A DNA stretch of 16,678 bases from a bacterium (GTDB lineage Bacteria; Planctomycetota; J058; JACQDU01). Below the pieces are notes generated by a model. It searched no databases. It was not told where the DNA came from and saw only the letters and a program-made list of their open reading frames with translations. The DNA lies in the NCBI GenBank assembly GCA_016200955.1, contig JACQDU010000405.1, positions 1-16,678 of the forward strand. The letters are read 5' to 3'. Below, piece by piece: positions 1 to 6,340 of this stretch (positions are counted from its first letter, which is position 1; every line of letters begins with the position of its first letter). The position numbers were made by a program, and so were the translations under genes.

Positions 1-1358
1 CGGACGCGCGTCGCGTCGGCGAGGTCGCAGACCGTCTCTATGGCGCCACTCGTTCCCGCGAGCCGCCCCAGGGCGGCCTCGACCTCGAGGACCGTGCCCA
101 GCGCCGGGTCCTCCGTCTCCCCGAGAGAAACGGCGAGCCCCTCGAGCGCCCCCTTGAGCTCCGCGTGGAGGATCGTGAGCGCCTCGCGCGCCTCCGCGAG
201 GCTCGCGACGATCTCGCGCGACGGAGCGTCGTCCCGGAGGCGCACCTTCGCTCCGCCGGAGCTCGAGCGGGAGCGGTCGCCCGTCTCCTCCGCGCGCGTC
301 TTCCTGGCCCTGGCCGCGAGCGCCGCCCGAGCGAAGCTCACTTCGAGCGCGAAGAGCGCGCGCTCCCGCGCGTGGAGCACGCCCTCGTCGATCTTCCTGA
401 GAGCCGAGGCGATCCTCGCGCCAAAGGCGCCCGCGCGCCTCGCGGCGTTTCCGAGGGCCTGGGCCAGCGCCGGGAGGAGGCCACGCCCCGCGTCGCGCCG
501 GTGCCGGAGGCGTCCGAGGAGGCGTGCCGTTCCTCTCTGGGAGACGGAGACGCTCAGGTGCTCGGCGGCGACGTCCTCGAAGTGATGCGCCTCATCGATG
601 ATGACGCGCTCGTAGGGAGGGAGGACCGCGGCCACGGCGAAGCTCTCGCGGTCGCGCTTCGCGGCGAGGTCCGTCACGAGGAGCGCGTGGTTCACGACGA
701 GGACCTGCGCCCGCGCCGCGGCCCGGCGCGACTCGAAGTAGTGGCAGCGGTCGTAGTGCGGGCACTCGTTCCTGAGGCAGTTGTCCGTCTGGGACTCGAC
801 GCGCTCCCAGGCATCGTAGGAGGGCGGCGGCGAGAGCTCCTGGCGGTCGCCCGTCTTCGTCTCGCGCGCCCACTCGGTGAGCCGCTCGACCTCGCGCTGC
901 TCCGACTCGGAGTCGAAGAACGCCACGCTCCCTCGCGCCGCTTCCTCGGCTCGCCGGAGCGAGACGTAGTTCGAGCGCCCCTTCACGACCGTTGCCCGGA
1001 ACGGCGGGAGCGCTCCCGCGAGCGCGGGCACGTCCTTCGACGCGAGCTGCTCCTGGAGCGCGATCGTCGCGGTCGAGACGACCGTCTTCTCCGACTTCCT
1101 CGCCGCCCAGAGGACGGCCGGCACGAGGTAAGCGAACGTCTTCCCCGTTCCCGTGCCCGCCTCGAGGAGCGCGACCTTGTCCCCGGAGAAGGCGAGAGCC
1201 ACCGCGCGCGCCATGTCGAGCTGCCCGGGCCGGTCCTCGTAGCCGGGGAGCCGGGACGCGACCGCTCCTCCGGGACCGAGGATGCGGGCGACCTCCTCGG
1301 TGCCGTCCGGTGCGGTCGTCTTCTCCTGGGAACGGCGGCCGGTCTCGACCACGCTCAC
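1..1358 (-). CDS. dinG: DinG-family ATP-dependent DNA helicase (3' part cut off by window edge)
   Basis: Superfamily 2, XPD/DinG-like 5'-3' DNA helicase, expected to act in the cytoplasm on forked DNA or R-loops during repair. About 452 codons of the N-terminal half are visible. The translation shows a Q-motif-like RPGQLDMA near residue 43, Walker A EAGTGTGKT at 66-74, motif Ia STATIALQEQL near 95, an Fe-S domain with Cys194, Cys199 and Cys205 followed by VVNHALL, and the DEAH box IIDEAHH at 253-259. The C-terminal helicase lobe lies outside the window. The usual first Fe-S cysteine (KGRxNYLC in the family) is Ser here (KGRSNYVS). The start is taken as GTG at 1358; an in-frame GTG at 1385 is equally possible and neither has a clear Shine-Dalgarno. 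It lies 52 bases downstream of the discoidin-like gene on the same strand and could be co-transcribed. Family call is secure; DinG versus a YoaA-like paralogue is less so. Confidence 0.9.
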   Translation of the reverse strand, partial: MSVVETGRRSQEKTTAPDGTEEVARILGPGGAVASRLPGYEDRPGQLDMARAVALAFSGDKVALLEAGTGTGKTFAYLVPAVLWAARKSEKTVVSTATIALQEQLASKDVPALAGALPPFRATVVKGRSNYVSLRRAEEAARGSVAFFDSESEQREVERLTEWARETKTGDRQELSPPPSYDAWERVESQTDNCLRNECPHYDRCHYFESRRAAARAQVLVVNHALLVTDLAAKRDRESFAVAAVLPPYERVIIDEAHHFEDVAAEHLSVSVSQRGTARLLGRLRHRRDAGRGLLPALAQALGNAARRAGAFGARIASALRKIDEGVLHARERALFALEVSFARAALAARARKTRAEETGDRSRSSSGGAKVRLRDDAPSREIVASLAEAREALTILHAELKGALEGLAVSLGETEDPALGTVLEVEAALGRLAGTSGAIETVCDLADATRV

Positions 1359-1410
1359 GTCGAGTGTCGCATCTCGAGGCGACACGCGGCTCGCCCGAAG
1401 CCGCCGGACC

Positions 1411-3030
1411 TCACGGGGCCTTCTTCACCTCGAACGTCAGCCGCTCGTTGAGCTCCTTCTGCGCGAACGAGTCCCTCACCGTGATCCGGACGACGTACGA
1501 ACCCGCGGCGAGGGCCGAGGGGAGCGGGACCTTCAGCGAGACGTACGGCGAGTTCGGCGGCTTGGGCGGCGCGCCCACGTGGTCGAGCAATTTCGGCTTC
1601 GTGAGCGTCTCCTCCCCCTTCGCGTCCTCGAGCCGGAGGTCCACCTCGAGGCCGTAGTTGCCGTGCTCGTTGAGCCGCATCGCGCGTGGCTTGAAGTAGA
1701 CCCAGAGCGTGTCGCCCGGAGCGAAGACGGCGGGGTCGAGCGCCGCCCCGTCCTTCTCCTTCGAGAGCCTGAGGCGCTCGACGCGGAAGGCGCCGTCGTC
1801 CGTCGTGCGCGTGGGCGCGGGCGGCGCCCCGGTCCCTGTGGACGGCGAGGGCCCGGCCTCGGCGTACTGGGCCGCGAACGCCCTGACCTCCATGAGCTCG
1901 GTGAGCGTCGGGTGGCCGTGGTTCGAGAGGAGCGAGATCCTGAGCCAGCGCGACTCGTTCTGCGGGACCTCGAGCGACTGGTCGTTCTTCCCGCGGGCGA
2001 GCGTACCCCGCGCGAGCTCGCGCCAGGGTCCGCGTGCGCCCTGGGTCGAGCCCTCGACGACGACCTCGCGCGCGGCGGCTCCCTCGAAGCCTTTCTCCTC
2101 GGGACACGCGTTGTCGAACGAGAGCCGCGCCACGTCGACCGCCCGCGCGAGCTCGAGCACGAAGCGGTGCGGCGCCTTCGCGGAGGGAGCCGAGCACCAG
2201 CCGCTCGTCGGGCTCCCGTCGACCAGGTGCTTGGCCGCCCATATGTCCGGGTCATACTCGCTGTCCTGGGAGACGAGCGATGGAGCCGCCAGGAGGTTCG
2301 CCGAGGCCGCCTGCCGGACGCCCCTGGGGACGACGGGCGAGGCGACCGGAGCCGTCTCGGCCGCGGGGTCGCGCTTTCTGGGGTCGGGCTCGCGGACGAT
2401 GAAGTCCTCGGGCTTGGCCTGGGGCTCGGGAGCCTTGAACGTCGGCTCGGCGGGCCTCGGCTTCGGGCGCGCGACCTCGGCCGGAGAGGCCACGGGAGCC
2501 GTCTCCGGAGCGGGCGCAGGGAGAGGAGCCTCCTTCGCCACGACCGCGAAGAACGTCGCGCCGTCGACGACCGCCTCGAAGACCTGGAGGCACTCCTTCC
2601 ACGACTCGGGCTTCGCTTTCAGGAAGAAGTAGTAGACGCGCTTGTCCCTGTGAGCGACGTAGACCCGCGTCTGCATCTTCGATGCGTCCGAGTCCGCGTC
2701 GAGGTCGACCCGGTAGAAGCGGCCCGAGGGGCGCTCGAGGATCTCGCCGGCCTTGCCGAAGATCTCGGACGCGACCTTGAACGCCTTCTCCTCGGTGATC
2801 GTGTCGCGGAGGAAGACGTTGACCGTGATCGCCGGTCGCGGGTCGGGCGAGCCCGCCCGCTCGATGGCGATCGCCGTCGTCGGGCCGAGCTTCGCCGTGC
2901 GCCGGGCCCAGCCGTCGGGGAGCTTGATCGTCACGCCTTCGTCGGAGCGGAGCTCCTCGGCCCCGAGCGGGACCGCGAGAGCGAGCAGGAGCGCGGTCGC
3001 GAGGACGGGCCGGAGGTCTCGGAGGTCCAA
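1411..3030 (-). CDS. secreted protein with PsbP/Mog1-like domain, discoidin (F5/8C)-like domain and C-terminal beta domain
   Basis: Predicted exported protein of 539 residues. A short basic start and hydrophobic stretch (VLATALLLALAVPLGA, ending near residue 24) look like a signal peptide. Residues 27-161 have the pattern of a Mog1/PsbP/DcrB-like domain (GVTIKLPDGW at the start, a VYYFFLKA strand, then a helix with WKECLQVFEAVV). Residues 162-240 are a Pro/Ala-rich linker with two copies of ETAPVASP. Residues 242-386 resemble a discoidin/F5-8 type C carbohydrate-binding fold (KHLVDGSPTSGWCS; SRWLRISLLSNHGHPTLTELMEVRAF). Residues 413-537 form an unassigned beta-rich domain. Start: TTG at 3030 has AAGAGG five bases upstream and gives a compact signal peptide. 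ATG at 3069 is in frame, but would lie upstream of the transcript start implied by the promoter-like site at 3068-3095 and gives an acidic N-region. Function unknown; glycan or cell-surface binding is an inference from the discoidin-like fold. Confidence 0.82.
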   Translation of the reverse strand: MDLRDLRPVLATALLLALAVPLGAEELRSDEGVTIKLPDGWARRTAKLGPTTAIAIERAGSPDPRPAITVNVFLRDTITEEKAFKVASEIFGKAGEILERPSGRFYRVDLDADSDASKMQTRVYVAHRDKRVYYFFLKAKPESWKECLQVFEAVVDGATFFAVVAKEAPLPAPAPETAPVASPAEVARPKPRPAEPTFKAPEPQAKPEDFIVREPDPRKRDPAAETAPVASPVVPRGVRQAASANLLAAPSLVSQDSEYDPDIWAAKHLVDGSPTSGWCSAPSAKAPHRFVLELARAVDVARLSFDNACPEEKGFEGAAAREVVVEGSTQGARGPWRELARGTLARGKNDQSLEVPQNESRWLRISLLSNHGHPTLTELMEVRAFAAQYAEAGPSPSTGTGAPPAPTRTTDDGAFRVERLRLSKEKDGAALDPAVFAPGDTLWVYFKPRAMRLNEHGNYGLEVDLRLEDAKGEETLTKPKLLDHVGAPPKPPNSPYVSLKVPLPSALAAGSYVVRITVRDSFAQKELNERLTFEVKKAP

Positions 3031-3067
3031 GTCAGCCTCTTGCGCCGCGAGCAGCGCGGCGAAACGC

Positions 3068-3095
3068 ATCCTAGACGTGCGGTTCACGCTGTCAA
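3068..3095 (-). promoter_or_regulatory. sigma70-like promoter for the discoidin-domain gene
   Basis: On the minus strand a perfect -35 hexamer TTGACA (3090-3095) is followed by a 16-base spacer and TAGGAT (3068-3073), four of six matches to TATAAT. The predicted transcription start is near 3061, leaving about 30 bases to the TTG codon at 3030 with its AAGAGG. The -35 box overlaps the stop codon of the upstream gene, so the two envelope genes need not be expressed only as one unit. Sequence match only. Confidence 0.5.
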
Positions 3096-4705
3096 CGCCG
3101 CCGGCTCCGACGAGCGAGAGGCGCTCCCGCGGGATCGAGCGCGAGGAGCACGCGCGCCTCGACGCTTTCCTTGAAGCCGCGCGGGCGGCGGCCGACCTCG
3201 AGCCATGCATCGGCCGGGCCGGGCTCGGCTTCCCCCGCGACGCGTCCCTGGAGAGCGAGAGTCGCGCTCTCGCCGCGACGGAGAGCGGGCGCAGAGGTCT
3301 CGGCCAGGACCGATCCGTTCGTTGCCACCAGGCGTGCGAACGCGTCTGTCTCCTCGCGCGCTGCGGCGTTCTCGATCGTCGCGCGGACGAGGAGCCCGCG
3401 CTCGACTTCCAGCGAGAGAAGACGTGCTCCCGGCGGGCTCTGGTCCGGCGGCACGATGTCGAAGCGGGCCTTTTCCTCGTTCCCTCCCGCGCGGAAGGTC
3501 GCGACGAGAGGAGAGGCCACGAGAGCTCCCCCGCCCGGCGTCCTGAGAGGGCGCGCCGGCACGACGCGAGAGGGAGAGAGCTCTCCTTCGAGCTCGACGG
3601 ACTCGCACGGCTCGAGCGGTCCGAACCGAAGACGGAGCCGGACGGGATCGGAGGAGGCTCCCGTGCCGAGCGCGACCTCGATCGTCCCGCGCGCGGGCAG
3701 CCGGCCCGAGGCGAGGACGCTCACGCGGGCCCAGGCTCGCTCGCCCGCGGGCACGTGAGCGGGGGTCACGCGCGCGCCCCTGAGCGCGAACGCGCGCGAC
3801 CGCGGGCGGAGGCGTTCCTGGAGCGCTCGCGCGTCGAGCCGCGCGGGGCGCGCCGCGGGAGGCCCGTCCGAGGCGAGCCAGCGAGGACCGAGCGCCTCCT
3901 CGCGCGTCTCGACGAGCGCTCCTCCCGAGAGAGCGGCCGCGACCTCTCCGGGACGGATCGTCTCGTCGAGAGAGAGCGCGAGCGCCAAGGCTCCCGCCAC
4001 GAGAGCGGAGGCCGCGAAGCTTCCCCGGGCTCCCTCGTCTCGACCGGTCGAGAGCACCGGGGCAGCGACGAGCGTGAGCGCTCCGGCGTTCGTCCCGGGA
4101 GCGAGGCAACCCTCGGGCGAGAGCGCGGCGACGGAGACGACGCCGGCCTGCGCCGCGGGGAACCTCTCGTGAGAGAGACCCTCGTCTCCCGTGGGCGCGA
4201 CGACGAAGACGCCCCGGGCCAGCGCAAGGGCGACGGCCCGTTCGCTCGCCGCGCTCGGGTGAGAGCGGGCGAGCGCGAGGAGGACGACGCGCGCTCCGGC
4301 GGCCTCGGCGCGCTCGAAGCGCTCGGCGAGCGTCGCGTCGTCCCGCGCGCGGCGCCGCGGGGAGCGCGGGCTCGCGCGTGCCGTCTCTCCAGGGCCTGCC
4401 CTGAGCCGCGTCGAAGGGTCTTCTCTCCCGACATCGTCGTCGATGACGAGGACGCGCGCCTCGGGCGCGGCTCGGGTCACGATCTCGGCGAGCGCGGCGT
4501 CGCTCGAGATGACGGCGACGGTCACTCCCGCTCCACGGGAGACGGCCCACGCTTCCCGGAAGCGAGCCGTCTCGAGCGCGTCTCTCGACGCGGGAGCCGG
4601 CGAGCGGTCGGCCGCGGGGAGCGGAATCACGGGTCTCGCAAAGGCCGCGATCCCGATCGCGAGGGACGCACAGCACGGGATGGCCAGCGCTCCTCGAGCG
4701 AGCAT
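3092..4705 (-). CDS. secreted subtilase (S8)-like protein lacking the catalytic triad, with CARDB-like C-terminus
   Basis: Predicted exported 537-residue protein. The start is ATG 4705, chosen because GGAGG sits four bases upstream and a signal-peptide-like stretch follows directly (to about AFA, residue 23); the frame is open to 4831 but the extension is polar and Arg-rich. Residues 45-265 follow the order of a peptidase S8 domain: a leading Trp and GAGVTVAVISSD where subtilases have GVxVAVIDTG; APEARVLVID; GVFVVAPTGDEG where the oxyanion Asn loop lies; VVSVAALSPEG; and GSFAASALVAGALALALS in place of GTSxAAPHVAGAxAL. The Asp position reads Ser, no GHGTHVAG-like His motif is present, and the GT before the Ser and the following Pro are lost, so it is probably proteolytically inactive. 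Residues 270-537 hold two beta-rich stretches that resemble CARDB/Ig-like adhesion domains. A short repeat is embedded at residues 94-105. Role unknown; a structural or binding pseudoprotease is an inference. Confidence 0.7.
   Translation of the reverse strand: MLARGALAIPCCASLAIGIAAFARPVIPLPAADRSPAPASRDALETARFREAWAVSRGAGVTVAVISSDAALAEIVTRAAPEARVLVIDDDVGREDPSTRLRAGPGETARASPRSPRRRARDDATLAERFERAEAAGARVVLLALARSHPSAASERAVALALARGVFVVAPTGDEGLSHERFPAAQAGVVSVAALSPEGCLAPGTNAGALTLVAAPVLSTGRDEGARGSFAASALVAGALALALSLDETIRPGEVAAALSGGALVETREEALGPRWLASDGPPAARPARLDARALQERLRPRSRAFALRGARVTPAHVPAGERAWARVSVLASGRLPARGTIEVALGTGASSDPVRLRLRFGPLEPCESVELEGELSPSRVVPARPLRTPGGGALVASPLVATFRAGGNEEKARFDIVPPDQSPPGARLLSLEVERGLLVRATIENAAAREETDAFARLVATNGSVLAETSAPALRRGESATLALQGRVAGEAEPGPADAWLEVGRRPRGFKESVEARVLLALDPAGAPLARRSRRR
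4392..4420. repeat. short dispersed-type repeat inside the subtilase-like gene
   Basis: The minus strand carries CCCTTCGAC, then GCGG, then CTCAGGGCAGG, an interrupted inverted arrangement of a kind I recognise as a short repeat scattered in many environmental bacterial genomes, where it is often translated as FDAAQGRP or STRLRAGP. Here it reads DPSTRLRAGPG in the gene's frame and sits in a loop between two predicted core segments of the S8-like fold. It keeps the frame open. Assignment rests on recognition of the motif; no second copy was found in the window by eye. Confidence 0.55.
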
Positions 4706-4785
4706 GAGTCCTCCGGGAAAGGCATGCGCGAAGGCCGGGCCGGGCAGCGGGCCGCGAAACGGCGCGGGAGTCTCGCTCCCGGAAC

Positions 4786-4811
4786 GTAAAGCCTCCCGTT
4801 TTCGGGAAGGG
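4786..4811 (-). terminator. weak hairpin just after the MFS gene stop
   Basis: On the minus strand CCTTCCCG-AAAA-CGGGAGG forms a stem of about seven pairs including one G-U, beginning next to the TAA stop of the transporter gene, followed by GCTTTACGTT. The U-tract is short and broken, so it may be an inefficient intrinsic terminator. It lies in the roughly 106-base gap before the subtilase-like gene. Confidence 0.4.
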
Positions 4812-6155
4812 TTACGGTGCGCCCTCCGCACTCTTCCTGGGAGCCCGCGCGAAGATCGCGCACGCTCCCATGGAGACCGCGGCGAGCGTGAGCGCCACGA
4901 CGGCGAGGAGGAGCGCGCGCTGGATCGCCGGGCCCTTGCCGAGCGCTTGCGCCTGGAACCGATCGTAGGCCCAGCCCACGACCGGCGGAGAGGGCGCGTC
5001 TCCCATCAGGTGGAGGATCACGACGACGAGAGCGAACGCGCTCGCCCGGAACGCGACGGGAGCACGATCCGACACGATCGCGTTCTGGGGACCCGTCCCG
5101 AGGAAAGCGCCGACCATGGCGAGGAACATGCACCAGATCGAGGCGTCGTAGCTCGGCAGGAACAGCGCGGCCACGAGGAGCGGAGCCGAGAGGAGATACC
5201 CGACTCCCGTGACGAGGGCGTAGCCGCGGACCATGGCGCCGCGGGAGAGCCTGTCGGCGATGACCGCTCCGAGCGCGGTCCCGACGAAGCCGGCGCCGGC
5301 CGCGATCTTTCCCGTGAGGATCTGGGCGCCCTCCTCCGACTGGCCGTGGACGTGGCGAAGGAAGTCGGGCGCCCAGAAGGCGAGCGCTCCGAGGGCGAAC
5401 GACTGCATCCCGAAGCTGAGAGCGTTCGTCACGTAGACCGGGTCGCGGATCAAGGTGAGGAAAGCCTCGAGCGTGCTCTCCTTCTCTGGCTCTCCGTGAT
5501 CGGACCCGGCCGTCTCGCCCGGATTCCTCCCGGGGAGGAGGAGCGCGAGCGTCCCGAGAGCGAGCCCCGGGAGACCGACCGTGAGACAGGCGTTCCTCCA
5601 GCCGAGGATCGGGTTCAGCGTGCCCGCGAGCCAGAAGCCCAGCGCCGCTCCCACGGGGAGCGCGAGGTTGAAGAAGGCGAGCACGCGGTTTCGCTTCTCG
5701 GAGGGGTAGAGGTCCGCGAGGAGGGCCTGGCCGGCGGCGTTGTAGCCGCTCTCGCCGATCCCGACCGCCGCGCGGGAGCCTATGAGCACGGGGAACGACC
5801 ACGCTCGCGACGCGAACGCGGTCGCCAGGCTCCAGAGCGAGACGGCTCCCGACACGACGTAGCGCCGGGCGATCCGGTCCGCGAGATACCCGCAGAGCGG
5901 CGAGGCGATCGTGTAGACGAAGACGAACGCCGTGTTGATCCAGCCCAGCTCCTGGTTCGAGAGGTGGAACTCATCCTGGATGGGCCCCTTGAGGCCGACC
6001 AGCAGGTAGCGATCGATGTAGTTCGCCATGTTGATCGCGAACAGGAGGAGCAAGCTCCCGGTCGCGCCGAAGCGAAGGGCTCTCACGGCGAGAACGCTAA
6101 CAGGCACGAGCCTTTGACCGCAACCTGGCCCGGCGCAGGAAGTCTTTTCACTCAT
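4812..6155 (-). CDS. Spinster-like MFS transporter
   Basis: Twelve-helix major facilitator of 447 residues in the inner membrane. TM1 contains INMANYIDRY with the Asp-Arg pair typical of Spinster (Spns) transporters, and the loop after TM2 carries the MFS signature GYLADRIARR at 89-98. A polar central loop lies near residues 213-232, and the N- and C-halves each show six hydrophobic segments. Eukaryotic Spns proteins move lysophospholipids or sphingosine-1-phosphate; bacterial members are proton-coupled with mostly unknown cargo, so substrate cannot be given. Start is uncertain: ATG 6155 has no good Shine-Dalgarno and adds a Cys-rich head, while in-frame GTG codons at 6107 (with AAAGG three bases upstream) and 6086 would start nearer TM1. 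Stop is TAA. It sits between polA and the subtilase-like gene on the same strand, with gaps large enough for separate expression. Confidence 0.88.
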   Translation of the reverse strand: MSEKTSCAGPGCGQRLVPVSVLAVRALRFGATGSLLLLFAINMANYIDRYLLVGLKGPIQDEFHLSNQELGWINTAFVFVYTIASPLCGYLADRIARRYVVSGAVSLWSLATAFASRAWSFPVLIGSRAAVGIGESGYNAAGQALLADLYPSEKRNRVLAFFNLALPVGAALGFWLAGTLNPILGWRNACLTVGLPGLALGTLALLLPGRNPGETAGSDHGEPEKESTLEAFLTLIRDPVYVTNALSFGMQSFALGALAFWAPDFLRHVHGQSEEGAQILTGKIAAGAGFVGTALGAVIADRLSRGAMVRGYALVTGVGYLLSAPLLVAALFLPSYDASIWCMFLAMVGAFLGTGPQNAIVSDRAPVAFRASAFALVVVILHLMGDAPSPPVVGWAYDRFQAQALGKGPAIQRALLLAVVALTLAAVSMGACAIFARAPRKSAEGAP

Positions 6156-6255
6156 GCAGGGCTTCGCCCCGACGGGGCCGACGGCCCCGGCGCCGGCCTC
6201 GGCGCCCGCCCCGGCCTCTCCGCGGGCCAGCGTGAGCTAGCCCAAGGTCGCTCGT

Positions 6256-6284
6256 GTTCGTGCCCGGTCGCGAAGGGCACGAGC
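6256..6284 (-). terminator. strong hairpin downstream of polA
   Basis: TCGTGCCC (6258-6265) pairs perfectly with GGGCACGA (6275-6282) around a nine-base loop, and the stem can be extended outward by a wobble and a G-C pair. It lies about 60 bases past the polA stop on the minus strand. No U-tract follows, so it is not a canonical intrinsic terminator; it could stabilise the 3' end or be chance. The rest of the 185-base gap (6156-6340) is GC-rich with further short palindromes and no gene that I can support. Confidence 0.35.
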
Positions 6285-6340
6285 GGCATCTTCGGGCTTC
6301 CGCGAGGAACGACTCGAGACGAACGGGGCGTCGGTAAGAA

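Noticed and set aside
1282..4789. Long plus-strand open frames opposite the DinG, discoidin-like and subtilase-like genes
   Set aside because: Arg/Glu/Gly-rich translations without domains, explained by the absence of stop codons on the antisense of GC-rich genes; the minus-strand frames have clear motifs and signal peptides.
6154..6240. Small plus-strand ORF (28 codons, Pro/Ala-rich) in the gap between polA and the MFS gene
   Set aside because: Low-complexity GC-rich composition, Shine-Dalgarno-like AGGAAG too distant (about 11 bases), and it lies opposite the likely MFS leader; nothing supports expression.
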